Source of the DNA: Rhizobium sp. BK251
Lineage (GTDB): Bacteria; Pseudomonadota; Alphaproteobacteria; Rhizobiales; Rhizobiaceae
Assembly (NCBI RefSeq): GCF_004345245.1
Contig: NZ_SLUQ01000005.1
Location: forward strand, 434,001-498,000
Length of the DNA: 64,000 bases
Direction: 5' to 3'
The notes below the pieces were generated by a model, which saw only the letters and a list, made by a program, of their open reading frames with translations, did not search any database and was not told the DNA's origin. Of the stretch, positions 55,153 through 64,000 are shown piece by piece. Numbering within the stretch: position 1 is the stretch's first letter; each line of letters starts with the position of its first letter. The position numbers and the translations under genes are program-made.

Positions 55153-56406
55153 ATGCGTGCCAATTATCTCTTCACCAGTGAGTCCGTTGCCGAAGGTCAC
55201 CCGGATAAAGTCTGTGACCGAATTTCCGATGAAATCGTTGATCTGGTCTACCGGGAAGCCGCCAAGAACGGCATCAATCCCTGGGGTGTACGCATCGCCT
55301 GCGAAACGCTGGCGACCACGAACCGCGTCGTCATCGCGGGTGAGGTTCGCCTGCCGCCGAGCCTCATGAAGAAGGACAAGGACGGAAACGACGTCATCAA
55401 CCCGTCGAAGTTCAAGGCTGCGGCCCGCCGCGCCATCAAGGACATCGGCTACGAGCAGGACGGCTTCCACTGGAAGAAGGCGAAGATCGACGTTCTCCTG
55501 CATTCGCAGTCGGCCGATATCGCGCAGGGCGTCGACAGCGCCGCCGACCAGCAGGGTGACGAGGGTGCGGGCGACCAGGGCATCATGTTCGGCTATGCTT
55601 GCCGCGAGACGCCGGATCTCATGCCGGCACCGATCTACTACTCCCACAAGATCCTGCAGCTTCTGGCTGCTGCCCGTAAGAAGGGCGATGGCGATGTCGC
55701 AAAGCTCGGCCCCGATGCCAAGAGCCAGGTGACGGTACGCTATGTCGACGGCAAGCCGTCGGAAGTCACCTCGATCGTTCTTTCCACTCAGCACCTCGAC
55801 GACAGCTGGGACTCTGCGAAGGTTCGCGCCGTCGTAGAACCCTATATCCTCGAAGCGCTGGGCGATCTCAAGGTCGCCAGCGATTGCAAGTGGTACATCA
55901 ACCCCACCGGCAAGTTCGTCATCGGCGGTCCGGATGGTGATGCGGGCCTGACCGGCCGCAAGATCATCGTCGACACCTACGGTGGTGCGGCTCCGCACGG
56001 CGGCGGTGCATTCTCCGGCAAGGACACGACCAAGGTCGACCGTTCGGCTGCCTACGCCGCGCGTTACCTTGCAAAGAACGTTGTTGCCGCCAGCCTTGCC
56101 GACCGTTGCACGATCCAGCTCTCCTACGCCATCGGCGTCGCACAGCCGCTTTCGATCTATGTCGACCTGCATGGCACCGGCAAGGGCGTGAGCGAGGACG
56201 AAGTCGAAGCGGCGATCCGTAAGAACATGGATCTTTCGCCGACCGGCATTCGCCGCCACCTCGACCTGAACAAGCCGATCTACGCCAAGACCTCCGCCTA
56301 TGGCCACTTCGGCCGCAAGGCCGGCCGTGACGGGTCGTTCTCCTGGGAGCGGACGGACCTCGTGAAGGCCCTCAGGGAAGCAGTGAAGACCCGGGAAGCC
56401 GCATGA
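55153..56406 (+). CDS. metK: S-adenosylmethionine synthetase
   Basis: MetK makes S-adenosylmethionine from ATP and methionine. The 417-residue protein has [34 protein letters not shown], and the phosphate-binding [28 protein letters not shown] with GAGGGG upstream sets the start; the longer frame covers the leader. It overlaps trmB, a SAM-dependent enzyme, by four bases (ATGA). Confidence 0.98.
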   Translation: MRANYLFTSESVAEGHPDKVCDRISDEIVDLVYREAAKNGINPWGVRIACETLATTNRVVIAGEVRLPPSLMKKDKDGNDVINPSKFKAAARRAIKDIGYEQDGFHWKKAKIDVLLHSQSADIAQGVDSAADQQGDEGAGDQGIMFGYACRETPDLMPAPIYYSHKILQLLAAARKKGDGDVAKLGPDAKSQVTVRYVDGKPSEVTSIVLSTQHLDDSWDSAKVRAVVEPYILEALGDLKVASDCKWYINPTGKFVIGGPDGDAGLTGRKIIVDTYGGAAPHGGGAFSGKDTTKVDRSAAYAARYLAKNVVAASLADRCTIQLSYAIGVAQPLSIYVDLHGTGKGVSEDEVEAAIRKNMDLSPTGIRRHLDLNKPIYAKTSAYGHFGRKAGRDGSFSWERTDLVKALREAVKTREAA

Positions 56407-57104
56407 TCGAGGCGGAACGCCGCAGCCGGGCGACCGAGGCATTCTTCGGTCGCCGCAAGGGAAAAGCCTTGCGGACCCAGCAAGCGGAAAAGCTGAAGAC
56501 GCTTCTGCCGGCGTTTCTGATCGATCTGACGACGCCGTCACCGCAGCCTCTGGATGTTCTCTTTCCGGTTCCGGTTAGGCGTTTGCGCCTGGAAATCGGT
56601 TTCGGGGGCGGTGAGCATCTGATCAGTCGAGCTCTGGAAGATCCGACGACCGGCTTCATCGGCGTCGAGCCCTTCATCAATTCCATGCAGAAGCTTCTGG
56701 CGCGCGTCGACGAGACGGGCGCCCATAATGTGCGCGTCTATAACGACGATGCGACGCAATTGCTTGACTGGTTGCCGAATAGCTGTCTCGACCAGATCGA
56801 CCTGCTCTATCCCGATCCCTGGCCGAAGCGGAAGCACTGGAAGCGCCGCTTCGTGTCGAAGGTCAATCTTGACCGGTTCCACAGGGTGTTGAAGCCGGAG
56901 GGCCTTTTCTGCTTCGCCTCCGACATCGATACCTACGTGGATTGGACGCTGATCGCCTGCCGCGACCACGGTGGCTTCGAATGGACGGCAGAGAATGCGG
57001 CTGACTGGATCCAGCCCTTCGCAGGTTGGCCGAGCACGCGCTACGAGGCCAAGGCGAAGCGGGAGGGCCGGTCCTCCGCCTATCTCACCTTCCGGCGGGT
57101 CTAG
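56403..57104 (+). CDS. trmB: tRNA (guanine-N7)-methyltransferase TrmB
   Basis: The 233-residue enzyme methylates G46 in tRNA variable loops. Motifs are [12 protein letters not shown] (SAM loop), [38 protein letters not shown] (the diagnostic PDPWxKxxHxKRR) and [12 protein letters not shown] near the end. Its ATG lies inside the metK stop, so translation is coupled. Confidence 0.97.
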   Translation: MIEAERRSRATEAFFGRRKGKALRTQQAEKLKTLLPAFLIDLTTPSPQPLDVLFPVPVRRLRLEIGFGGGEHLISRALEDPTTGFIGVEPFINSMQKLLARVDETGAHNVRVYNDDATQLLDWLPNSCLDQIDLLYPDPWPKRKHWKRRFVSKVNLDRFHRVLKPEGLFCFASDIDTYVDWTLIACRDHGGFEWTAENAADWIQPFAGWPSTRYEAKAKREGRSSAYLTFRRV

Positions 57105-57126
57105 CCGCCGGTACATCTTCCACGGG

Positions 57127-57384
57127 TCAGTGCAGGCTGACGGTCTTCAGCTCGTCTTCGGCAGCCTTGTAGAAGGTGCTCGAGCGATTGTCCGTCAACA
57201 GGATCGGCGTGCCATCGGCGCCGAAGAGTGCCCAGAGGTCGACATTGGGATCGATGTCCGGTGCCTCCGGAAAACACCTGGAGACCTCGTCCGACCTAAT
57301 TTTACGGATATAGGCGACCTCACCATTGCCGAGATGAGCAAGCTCGGATTCGCTGAGGCGCGCAGTGGCTTCTTTCATTAGCAT
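57127..57384 (-). CDS. DUF1150-family small protein
   Basis: The 85-residue product (MLMKEATARLSESELAHLGNGEVAYIRKIRS...) resembles DUF1150, a family of short alphaproteobacterial proteins of unknown function, often beside small heat-shock genes. GGAGG seven bases before ATG 57384 sets the start. It follows hsp20 on the same strand after a 46-bp gap and probably shares its mRNA. Confidence 0.8.
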   Translation of the reverse strand: MLMKEATARLSESELAHLGNGEVAYIRKIRSDEVSRCFPEAPDIDPNVDLWALFGADGTPILLTDNRSSTFYKAAEDELKTVSLH

Positions 57385-57430
57385 TCCCGTTCCTCCAGCA
57401 TGGGGGACCAACGACGCATGCGCCGCTGTC

Positions 57431-57862
57431 CTACTGTGAGACCGAAATGTTAATTTTCTTCACCATGCGGTCAGGTTCGGGCCTGACAAGATCCACGGAA
57501 AGAAGCCCATTCTTGAGACTCGCGCCGAGAACCTGGATTCCCTCGGCAAGGACGAACATTCGTTGGAATTGGCGCGCGGCGATGCCGCGATAGAGGTAGT
57601 CGCGCTGGCCCTGGTCCACCTGCCGGCCCCGGATAACGAGTTGGTTCTCCTCGGTCGAGACATCAAGCTCGTCCTCGGAAAAGCCCGCCACGGCCAACGT
57701 GATGCGTAGACGCTCCGGGGCATTCGAGGTGCGGTCGGCGGCAATGCGTTCGATATTGTAGGGGGGATATCCGTCGCTCGCCTTGGAAATGCGCTCAAGC
57801 GTCTTTTCCATTGCGTCGAAGCCCAGAAGTAGTGGGCTGGCGAAAGGCGTAATCCGGCTCAT
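57431..57862 (-). CDS. Small heat-shock protein Hsp20 (IbpA-type)
   Basis: The 143-residue chaperone holds unfolded proteins until DnaK can act. It has YPPYNIER, the alpha-crystallin core strands (LRITLAVAGFSEDELDV, QLVIRGRQ, YLYRGIAARQFQRMFVLAEGI) and the VDLVRPEPDR C-terminal part. This matches class A rhizobial sHsps. ATG 57862 follows AAGGACTTGATGAC; the very long open frame upstream is antisense to iunH and not coding. An RpoH-like promoter and a ROSE-like leader precede it. Confidence 0.95.
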   Translation of the reverse strand: MSRITPFASPLLLGFDAMEKTLERISKASDGYPPYNIERIAADRTSNAPERLRITLAVAGFSEDELDVSTEENQLVIRGRQVDQGQRDYLYRGIAARQFQRMFVLAEGIQVLGASLKNGLLSVDLVRPEPDRMVKKINISVSQ

Positions 57863-57919
57863 GTCATCAAGTCCTTGATCCAAGCGACCCTCCCGGACCT
57901 GACGTTCAGCATCCGGATA
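57863..57919 (-). promoter_or_regulatory. Candidate ROSE-type RNA thermometer in the hsp20 leader
   Basis: In the minus-strand leader a first hairpin combines TCCGG/CCGGG arms with an inner CTGA-ACG-TCAG stem. A second region has UCGCU followed closely by UUGGAUCAAGGA, where CUUG can pair with CAAG of the ribosome-binding site; AUCAAGGACUUGAU can also fold on itself. UYGCU opposite the ribosome-binding site is the ROSE signature found before rhizobial small heat-shock genes. The pairing was read by eye. Confidence 0.45.
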
Positions 57920-57925
57920 TGCGTA

Positions 57926-57954
57926 ATATGGGATGTGCTGCCATCCAGTGCAAG
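57926..57954 (-). promoter_or_regulatory. Candidate RpoH (sigma32) promoter of hsp20
   Basis: On the minus strand CTTGCA (complement of 57949-57954) and CCATAT (complement of 57926-57931) are 17 bases apart, close to rhizobial RpoH promoters (CTTGAA...CCATAT). The predicted transcript start is about 57 bases before the ATG. Confidence 0.6.
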
Positions 57955-58028
57955 GACGGGGACGCCGGCGCTTCGGCCCAGGCTCGGAGAAGGGGTACGC
58001 TGCCGCCCGGCAAGCACCCAGCGATTGC

Positions 58029-58056
58029 TTGACAAAGACCGCCCCGCCCTTATCAG
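58029..58056 (+). promoter_or_regulatory. Sigma70-type promoter of iunH
   Basis: TTGACA (58029-58034), a 16-base spacer and TATCAG (58051-58056) lie about 38 bp before the iunH start. Confidence 0.65.
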
Positions 58057-58093
58057 TTCGTCGCGAACCAGTGGGAGCATGAGACGAACCGAG

Positions 58094-59038
58094 ATGACCG
58101 CGCCTAGAAAGATAATAATCGACACCGACCCCGGACAGGATGATGCGGCCGCGATCATGCTCGCCTTCGGCAGCCCTGCCGAGCTCGAGCTTCTCGGCAT
58201 CACGACCGTTGCAGGCAACGTGCCGCTGACCCTGACCAGCCGCAATGCGCGCATCATCTGCGAGCTGTGCGACCGACGGGACGTAAGGGTGTTCGCGGGC
58301 GCCGACAAGCCGGTCGCCCGCAAGCTCGTGACCGCCGAGCACGTGCACGGCAAGACCGGGCTCGACGGCCCGACGCTGGACGAGCCGGTGATGCCGCTGC
58401 AAACTCAGCACGCCGTGGATTTCATCATAGATACCCTGCGCTCCGAGGCAGCGGGCACCGTCACTCTCTGCACGCTCGGACCGCTGACAAACGTCGCCCT
58501 GGCCTTCCAGAAGGCTCCCGACATCATTCCGCGCGTTGCCGAACTCGTCATGATGGGTGGTGGTTTCTTCGAGGGCGGCAACATCACGCCGGCTGCGGAG
58601 TTCAACATCTATGTGGATCCGGAAGCGGCCGAGGTGATCTTCGGTTCCGGCGTTCCGATCGTCATGATGCCGCTCGACGTGACCCATCGATTGCTTGCGA
58701 GCAAGGATCGTCTCCGGCGCATGGCCGCGATCGGAACGGCGCCCGCAAAGGCGATGGTCGAGATGTTGGAGTTCTTCGAGCGTTTCGACGTGGAAAAATA
58801 TGGGTCCGATGGCGGCCCGCTGCACGATCCCACGGTTGTTGCCTACCTGCTGAAGCCGGAGCTCTTTCAGGGCCGCCATTGCAACGTCGAGATCGAGACG
58901 AAATCGGAACTTACAGTTGGTATGACAGTCGTCGACTGGTGGCATGTGACGAGCCGCAAGCGCAATGCGACCGTCATGCGCTTCGTCGATGCCGATGGCT
59001 TCTTCGATCTGCTGATTGAGCGCTTCGCGCGAATCTGA
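58094..59038 (+). CDS. iunH: Inosine-uridine preferring nucleoside hydrolase
   Basis: The 314-residue enzyme hydrolyses nucleosides to base and ribose. The calcium-binding DTDPGQDDAAAI motif is at the N-terminus. Later motifs are GNVPLTLTSRNA, HGKTGLDGP, TLGPLTNVALA, MMGGGFFEGGNITPAAEFNIYVDPEAA and HDPTVVAYLL. ATG 58094 directly precedes the first beta strand. rbsK lies 3 kb away on the other strand; ribose released here could feed it, but they are separate units. Confidence 0.93.
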   Translation: MTAPRKIIIDTDPGQDDAAAIMLAFGSPAELELLGITTVAGNVPLTLTSRNARIICELCDRRDVRVFAGADKPVARKLVTAEHVHGKTGLDGPTLDEPVMPLQTQHAVDFIIDTLRSEAAGTVTLCTLGPLTNVALAFQKAPDIIPRVAELVMMGGGFFEGGNITPAAEFNIYVDPEAAEVIFGSGVPIVMMPLDVTHRLLASKDRLRRMAAIGTAPAKAMVEMLEFFERFDVEKYGSDGGPLHDPTVVAYLLKPELFQGRHCNVEIETKSELTVGMTVVDWWHVTSRKRNATVMRFVDADGFFDLLIERFARI

Positions 59039-59055
59039 AGCTGGCACGAAAATGA

Positions 59056-59089
59056 AAAGAGCCGCCGGTGTGATCGCCGGCGGCTCTTT
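59056..59089. terminator. Bidirectional terminator between iunH and the chemoreceptor gene
   Basis: AAAGAGCCGCCGG (59056-59068) and its exact complement (59077-59089) form a 13-bp stem with an 8-base loop. A and T flanks make it suitable for both convergent genes. Confidence 0.88.
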
Positions 59090-59118
59090 CTGTTCGTCTG
59101 TCTGCGGCTTCCGGAGGC

Positions 59119-61443
59119 TTAGAACTCCTCCCAGTTTTCCTGGGCGATCGCGGCGGCACCGTGCGTCTGCGGACGACGTACCGCCGGGCGGGCTGTTGCC
59201 GGTGCCTTTTGCGGCGCGCGCATCTGCTGCGCGGTTGCTCTTAGCGCCGCGGCATTGTCCTGGCCGGAGACACGGAACCTTGCGACGAGAGCCTTCAGCG
59301 CCAGCGCTTCGTCGTTCAACGCCACGCTCGCCGCCGTCGTTTCCTCAACCATGGCGGCGTTCTGCTGCGTCACCTGGTCCATCTGGTTCATGGCGGAGTT
59401 GATCTCCTTGAGCCCGATGGCCTGCTCGCTGGCAGATGCGGAGATCTGGCGGATCAGGCCGTTGATGCCCATCACCTGTTCGGCGATCTTGTGCAGCGTG
59501 CCGCCGGCACGACCAACGAGATCGACACCTTCCTTCACCTGTCCGGCCGACGTGTTGATCAGCGTCTTGATCTCCTTTGCGGCATTGGCCGAACGCTGCG
59601 CCAGCTCGCGGACTTCCTGGGCGACCACGGCGAACCCCTTGCCGGCCTCGCCGGCACGGGCGGCTTCGACGCCGGCATTGAGCGCCAGAAGGTTCGTCTG
59701 GAAGGCGATCTCATCGATGACGCCGATGATGCGGGAGATCTCGCGCGAAGACTGCTCGATGCCGTGCATGGAGGTGATAGCCTTCTGCACGACCTCGCCG
59801 GATCGTTCGGCATCCTCGCAGGCGAGGTTGACGCTGTCGGCGGCTGTGCGGGCATTGTCGGCACTGGAATTCACCTGGGCCGTGAGTTCGTTCAGCGCCG
59901 CGGCGGTTTCTTCGAGGCTCGCAGCCTGCTGCTCGGTACGACGCGCGAGATCCGAGGCGCCGTTGCTGATCTCACCGGTGCCGTTGCCGATGTTGGTGAT
60001 GTTCATGTTGATCGTGCTGATCGTTTCCTCGAGGCTCGAAAGCGCCGCGTTGAAGTCCTGCTTCAGCTTGGCGTATTCGCCGGGGAATTCCTCGACGATG
60101 CGGTGGCTGAGATTGCCCTGCGAAAGCGCGGAGAGCCCGTTTCCTACGATCGAGACGATGTGGCGCTGCAGGCTGACCGATTCCTGGCGCTCCACCTCGG
60201 AGCGGCTTCGCTCGGATTCGGCGGCATGACGCTGCTCGGTGGCCTCCGTTTCGAGGCGACGTGCATCGGCAAGTCCGAAGCGGAACCCTTCCAGGGCCTT
60301 GGCGACCGAACCGATCTCGTCGGCGCGGCTCTGGCCGTCGACCGGTTCGGAATAGTTGCCGGCACTCAAAGTATTCACGCTGGCGATGAGCCCGCCGAGC
60401 GGCTTTTGGACGAAGTAGCGCACTGCGAAATAGAGCGCCAGCATGACGGCGCCGAGAACGATCAAGCCGTCGATGATCATCATGAAGGTCTGTTCGCGGA
60501 CGGGTGCACTGATCGCGCTGTGCGGCACGTCGACGAGCACGACCCAGGTGGCGTTCAGGTCCGGCACGGCGAAAGGATAGACGACCCGGTCGAAGGGTTC
60601 GTCGGTGTCCGCACCCAGGTCCTGGATGATGCCCGGCGTTGCCGAAGAAAGACCTGCCTTCACCGTGTCGAGGCCTGCTCCTTCATAGTCCTTCATCAGC
60701 ATGTCGGGGGTCGGCGCAACCAGCCATTTGCCGCCCTGGGACAGCAGCATGACGCGTCCTGTCCCGAAGGGGCGAAGCTTCTGCAGGCGATCGGAGAGCG
60801 AGGCGAGGGAGATGTCGACGCCCGTCACGCCGATGAACTTGTCGCCCGACATTACCGGATAGGCAATCGAGCTCATCGTTGTCGGAATGTCGGTGCCTTC
60901 CGCCATGTAGGGGGCCGTGATCGCACCCTTGCGGCTATCTGCGGCAAGCTTCCACCACTCGGCCGCATAGTCGTTGTCGAAGGTCGAGAACTGAATGCCG
61001 CCATCCTTGGTCTTGGACCAGTAAGGCGTGAAGGCGCCCTTGTCGTTGACGCCCTCGTCCTTGTTGCCGGCAAGCTCGGTGGTCTTGCCATCAAGTGCGC
61101 CGAGTTGCTCGCAGAACCAGCTGCCGAACGCGAAAGCGTTCTTCTCGACGTTCGCCTTGAGGATATTGATCATGCCCTTGCGGTCGAAGGTAGCGCCTTC
61201 GTGGCCGCGCCCAAGGATGCCTGACATGGAGCGGGCCGCGCTCGCGAGCTCGCCGATGTTGGCAGCGATCTCGTTTGCGATCGCCTTGGCTTCTATGTCC
61301 GCCTGATCCATGGTCAGGGTCTGCACGCGATTTCTTGTTTCGGAGATCAGAAGCGCGTTCGACACGAGCAGGACGAGCGCAATGGCAAGCCCCGTCACGA
61401 CGATCAGCTTGGCCGCCAACGACTTCATTCGAAAAATGGACAT
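59119..61443 (-). CDS. mcpZ: Methyl-accepting chemotaxis protein, McpZ-like
   Basis: The 774-residue receptor has a first membrane helix (about 10-35), a periplasmic dCACHE-type ligand domain to about 315, a second membrane helix (320-342), HAMP, a second HAMP-like segment (about 425-480), and the signalling hairpin with [16 protein letters not shown]. It ends ENWEEF, like the NWETF tail that tethers CheR/CheB in E. coli receptors. Neighbours (rbsK, rmuC) match my memory of S. meliloti mcpZ. Ligand unknown. ATG 61443 starts the protein; the frame is open upstream. Confidence 0.9.
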   Translation of the reverse strand: MSIFRMKSLAAKLIVVTGLAIALVLLVSNALLISETRNRVQTLTMDQADIEAKAIANEIAANIGELASAARSMSGILGRGHEGATFDRKGMINILKANVEKNAFAFGSWFCEQLGALDGKTTELAGNKDEGVNDKGAFTPYWSKTKDGGIQFSTFDNDYAAEWWKLAADSRKGAITAPYMAEGTDIPTTMSSIAYPVMSGDKFIGVTGVDISLASLSDRLQKLRPFGTGRVMLLSQGGKWLVAPTPDMLMKDYEGAGLDTVKAGLSSATPGIIQDLGADTDEPFDRVVYPFAVPDLNATWVVLVDVPHSAISAPVREQTFMMIIDGLIVLGAVMLALYFAVRYFVQKPLGGLIASVNTLSAGNYSEPVDGQSRADEIGSVAKALEGFRFGLADARRLETEATEQRHAAESERSRSEVERQESVSLQRHIVSIVGNGLSALSQGNLSHRIVEEFPGEYAKLKQDFNAALSSLEETISTINMNITNIGNGTGEISNGASDLARRTEQQAASLEETAAALNELTAQVNSSADNARTAADSVNLACEDAERSGEVVQKAITSMHGIEQSSREISRIIGVIDEIAFQTNLLALNAGVEAARAGEAGKGFAVVAQEVRELAQRSANAAKEIKTLINTSAGQVKEGVDLVGRAGGTLHKIAEQVMGINGLIRQISASASEQAIGLKEINSAMNQMDQVTQQNAAMVEETTAASVALNDEALALKALVARFRVSGQDNAAALRATAQQMRAPQKAPATARPAVRRPQTHGAAAIAQENWEEF

Positions 61444-61593
61444 GAATTCCTCGGAAAAGGAATGCATCGGATGGACATTATCCGACCGCAGGGCAATGGA
61501 CGGGCACCCCCTCATGGAGCCGCCGGGGCGTTGCATGGGGCGCAAGGAAAGCGGCCCGATGGACGGCCGCAGAATGGCGACAAATCTTTTAAA

Positions 61594-61627
61594 TTTGACT
61601 AAAGGCGCATGTGCGAAAACAGTCAAA
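61594..61627 (-). promoter_or_regulatory. Promoter overlapping a 34-bp symmetric dyad upstream of the chemoreceptor gene
   Basis: TTTGACT and AGTCAAA form the outer arms and CGCAT/GTGCG the centre of an exactly symmetric 34-bp element. On the minus strand TTGACT (complement of 61621-61626), 17 bases, TTTAGT (complement of 61598-61603) makes a sigma70-like promoter within it, about 150 bp before the start codon. The rest of the 243-bp gap shows nothing I can name. Confidence 0.5.
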
Positions 61628-61686
61628 ATCGCCGCCGCCCGCAGCATCGGTCGCCAGCTTTGCCGAAGGCGCTAAGTCACGACAAA

Positions 61687-62586
61687 TTATAACGATTTTG
61701 CGACGTCGTTGCCCCACGGAATCGCGGGCTGGGCGCCCGGGGTGAGGCAGGCGAGGGAGCCTGCGACGGCCGCCCTGCGCAGAGCCTCCTCGAAGTCCAG
61801 GCCCTGGTCCAGGCTCGCAGCGAAATAGCCGCAGAAAGTGTCGCCCGCACCCACCGTGTCGACCGGCTCGATGACCAGGCCCTTGGCGCGAAAAAGCTCG
61901 CCGTCGCGGATCGCGATCACGCCGTCGGCGCCGAGGGTGACGATCAGTATCTGGCCGGTTTCCGAATGGAGGCGCAGCAGTGAATTTTCCCGCTCCTTCG
62001 CGTTCATGCTGTTGCGCCCGGCAAGCCGCTCGAATTCCGTTTCGTTCGCGATGACGATGTCGGCGAGCCGGCCAAGTCGCGGAGCATCGGGGATGAGCGG
62101 CGCGAGGTTGAGGATGGTCGTGACCCCCTTGGCGCGGGCGGCAGACAGCGCTGCCTCGACGGCGACGGCAGGGATTTCCAGCTGCAGCATCATGATGTCG
62201 CCGGCGCGCATCGTCCGCACGGCGTCTTCGGCATCTTCGGCCGTCACCTCGCCATTGGCGCCCGGAACGACGACGATCATGTTCTCGCCGTCGCCACCGA
62301 CAAGAATAAGGGCGGTCCCGGTCGCTGCCTCGACGCGCTTGACGCCGGAAAGATCGGTGCCGGCCTCGCCGAGAAGCGCGACCGCCGGCTCGGCAAAGCC
62401 ATCATTGCCGAATGCGCCGGTCATGGCCACTTTCGAGCCGGCTCGACGTGCCGCAAGCGCCTGGTTTGCGCCCTTGCCACCAGCCGCGGTCGAAAAATTG
62501 TTTCCGGCGATCGTTTCCCCCGGTTCCGGCAGCCGCTCGGCCGTCGCGATGAGATCCATGTTGATGGAGCCGAAAACTGTAATCAT
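61687..62586 (-). CDS. rbsK: Ribokinase
   Basis: The 299-residue PfkB-family kinase phosphorylates ribose. It starts MITVFGSINMDLIATAERLPEPGET, has the substrate/dimer motif GGKGANQALAARRAG, and the anion hole and catalytic base DTVGAGDTFCGYFAASL. ATG 62586 begins the first strand; the longer frame overlaps rmuC and is not supported. It follows rmuC on the same strand after 52 bp. No ribose transporter is adjacent. Confidence 0.92.
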   Translation of the reverse strand: MITVFGSINMDLIATAERLPEPGETIAGNNFSTAAGGKGANQALAARRAGSKVAMTGAFGNDGFAEPAVALLGEAGTDLSGVKRVEAATGTALILVGGDGENMIVVVPGANGEVTAEDAEDAVRTMRAGDIMMLQLEIPAVAVEAALSAARAKGVTTILNLAPLIPDAPRLGRLADIVIANETEFERLAGRNSMNAKERENSLLRLHSETGQILIVTLGADGVIAIRDGELFRAKGLVIEPVDTVGAGDTFCGYFAASLDQGLDFEEALRRAAVAGSLACLTPGAQPAIPWGNDVAKSL

Positions 62587-62638
62587 CTGGCGGTCCCGTC
62601 CCTTTTTGCTTCGTTTTGACGGACACTGCCCGAAGCGC

Positions 62639-63877
62639 TCAGTCCTCGTCAACCACTCTCAGCTTGAGCATGCCCGTGCGGCTTTCAACCGACTTTGTGG
62701 CCGGTGCCTCGCTTTCCGCGGCAGCCGCGCTCTCGCCCTTGCCATCGAACTCAAGCGCCTCTATCCGCGCGCCGCGCCGCGTCAGCTTATCTGCCGACGT
62801 GACGATCATGTCGACATCCTTCTGCGCCATGGCGAAGTGGCCCTGCAGCTTGCGCACCCGCTCGTCGAGCCTCGCGAGGTCATCCATCAGATGTGCGACC
62901 TCTCCCTGGATGAGGTGCGCCTGCTCGCGCATCCGCTGGTCCTTCAGCACGGCCTGCATGACCTGGATGGAGAGCATCAGCAGCGAAGGCGAAACGATGA
63001 CGACCCGCGAGCGATGGCCCCTCTGGACGACTGCTTCGAAATTCTCATGGATTTCTGCAAAGACCGACTCGGAGGGAACGAAGAGAAAGGCCGTATCCTG
63101 CGTCTCTCCCTGGAGAAGGTATTTCTCGGCGATGTCGCGTATATGCACGTCCATGTCCCGCCGGAACTGCTGCTGCGCGGCTTTTGCCGCCTCCGGGCTC
63201 GGCGCGGCGCGGATCGCATTCCACGCCTCGAGCGGAAATTTCGCATCGATCACGAGGGGAGGTGCGCCGTTCGGCATCCGGATCGTGCAATCGGGCCGCA
63301 TCCCGTTCGAAAGGACCGGCTGAAACGCGTAGGCTCCGTGCGGCAGGCCGTCGGCAACGATCGTCTCCATGCGTGCCTGGCCGAAAGCGCCGCGCGTCTG
63401 CTTGTTGGAAAGGATGGCCTGCAGGCCGACGACATCTTTTGCCAGTGACTGGATGTTGTTTTGCGCGGCGTCGATCACCGCCAGCCTTTCCTGCAGCTTT
63501 CGCAGGTTCTCGTGTGTCGACTTCGTCTGGTCGTTGATCGTGCTGGCGACGCGCTGCGACATTCCGTCCAGCCGCTGGTTGACGGCATGGTTGAATTCGG
63601 CCTGCCTCGATCCGAAAACCTCGGCGATTGTCGCGAGTCTCCCCTGCATTTCCGCCTGGAGGCGCAGGAGCTCTGCCATGCGCTTTTCCGTCTCCATGGT
63701 CTGCAGCGCTGCTTCGGCCAACGCCCGGCGTTGAAGTGCACGGCTGCGTAGGGCGGCAATCAAGATGAAGACGACGACGATGCCGATAGCGGCGAGGCCC
63801 GGCGCGCCGCCGGGAAAGGTCTGGGTGAGGGAAAGAAACGATGCATAGGGATTCGCAGCAGCCATGCCGCCGAACAT
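62639..63877 (-). CDS. rmuC: DNA recombination protein RmuC
   Basis: The 412-residue protein has an N-terminal membrane helix (LAAIGIVVVFILIAAL), a long coiled coil (about 45-140), and the RmuC nuclease-like domain with LSNKQTRGAFGQARMETIVADGLP, LVIDAKFPLEAW and AFLFVPSESVFAEI. RmuC limits DNA inversions in E. coli. ATG 63865 is an alternative start. The 123 bp from 63878 to the right edge contain no gene I can identify. Confidence 0.93.
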   Translation of the reverse strand: MFGGMAAANPYASFLSLTQTFPGGAPGLAAIGIVVVFILIAALRSRALQRRALAEAALQTMETEKRMAELLRLQAEMQGRLATIAEVFGSRQAEFNHAVNQRLDGMSQRVASTINDQTKSTHENLRKLQERLAVIDAAQNNIQSLAKDVVGLQAILSNKQTRGAFGQARMETIVADGLPHGAYAFQPVLSNGMRPDCTIRMPNGAPPLVIDAKFPLEAWNAIRAAPSPEAAKAAQQQFRRDMDVHIRDIAEKYLLQGETQDTAFLFVPSESVFAEIHENFEAVVQRGHRSRVVIVSPSLLMLSIQVMQAVLKDQRMREQAHLIQGEVAHLMDDLARLDERVRKLQGHFAMAQKDVDMIVTSADKLTRRGARIEALEFDGKGESAAAAESEAPATKSVESRTGMLKLRVVDED

Positions 63878-64000
63878 AACAGAACTTCGCGCGATATCCA
63901 GATCAAAACGAGAACAAGCATGCGGCCGCGGGTGGCCTGCTCATCGGTGAAGCAGCGGTATCTAAACGAGAATTAGCGCCGGGCGATTAACCAATGATCA

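Noticed and set aside
57863..59047. Upstream part of the long minus-strand frame that contains hsp20
   Set aside because: The segment is antisense to iunH; hsp20 starts at 57862 by family alignment and ribosome-binding site.
59491..61224. Plus-strand open frame of 577 codons
   Set aside because: Antisense to the chemoreceptor gene; composition typical of a shadow.
1..64000. tRNA genes, CRISPR arrays, insertion sequences or prophage
   Set aside because: All intergenic gaps except the dnaA upstream region are under about 250 bp and none shows tRNA-like, repeat-spacer or transposase features by eye.

Overview
The window is a GC-rich, gene-dense stretch of an alphaproteobacterial main chromosome. 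Gene content and order point to Sinorhizobium/Ensifer (Rhizobiales). Markers are dnaA beside rpsT and fpg rather than dnaN; the lptC-lptA-lptB-rpoN-hpf-ptsN string; the olsB/tme/mutS/glnD/murJ block; both ornithine-lipid acyltransferases (olsB, olsA); a Fur-family regulator without the CxxC zinc site; and a PraR/PhrR-type regulator beside metK. I see no insertion sequence, phage, CRISPR array, rRNA or tRNA gene. Almost everything is core housekeeping.

Layout. 1-4.5 kb (minus): a compact four-gene catabolic operon made of an aromatic-amino-acid-lyase homologue without the MIO triad, a cyclic-amidohydrolase, an N-carbamoyl-amino-acid hydrolase and the start of a DUF917/thiohydantoin desulfurase-type protein. 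I infer degradation of ergothioneine or a related thio-histidine betaine to glutamate; this is the most interesting locus. 4.6-7 kb (minus): ubiE-ubiB. 7.1-11.7 kb (plus): fpg, an enoyl-CoA hydratase, rpsT, an 867-bp non-coding region holding seven GANTC sites, then dnaA. 11.9-17.3 kb: a saccharopine-dehydrogenase-like gene, the convergent rph-VOC-rdgB-hemW operon, and divergent hrcA. 17.4-23.3 kb: grpE, then ptsN, hpf, rpoN and lptB-lptA-lptC on the minus strand. 23.5-28.8 kb: sppA, ihfB, a LapA-type membrane protein, a GNAT, a CoxG-type protein, two RNA methyltransferases and lspA. 28.9-42.4 kb: hybrid histidine kinase, olsB, tme (minus), mutS, a small unknown gene, glnD and murJ. 42.4-47.1 kb: M15-like lipoprotein, VOC protein, trpS, universal stress protein, Nfu-type scaffold, tsaB and rimI. 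47.1-57.1 kb: fur-family gene, olsA, miaB, phoH-like gene, ybeY, tlyC-like gene, lnt, praR-like gene, metK and trmB. 57.1-63.9 kb: DUF1150 gene and hsp20 (minus), iunH, a chemoreceptor, rbsK and rmuC.

How the genes work together. Several sets share a process across the window: outer-membrane LPS transport (lptA, lptB, lptC), lipoprotein maturation (lspA and lnt, without lgt), ornithine lipid synthesis (olsB then olsA), heat-shock control (hrcA, grpE, hsp20), nitrogen control (rpoN, ptsN, glnD), and rRNA/tRNA maturation or modification (rph, ybeY, miaB, trmB, tsaB and two methyltransferases).

Regulatory sequences read by eye include several factor-independent terminators, sigma70-like promoters before rpsT, iunH, hpf and the chemoreceptor gene, RpoH-like promoters before hsp20 and grpE, and a possible ROSE-type RNA thermometer before hsp20. 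All functional names come from motifs and family knowledge; no database search was possible.
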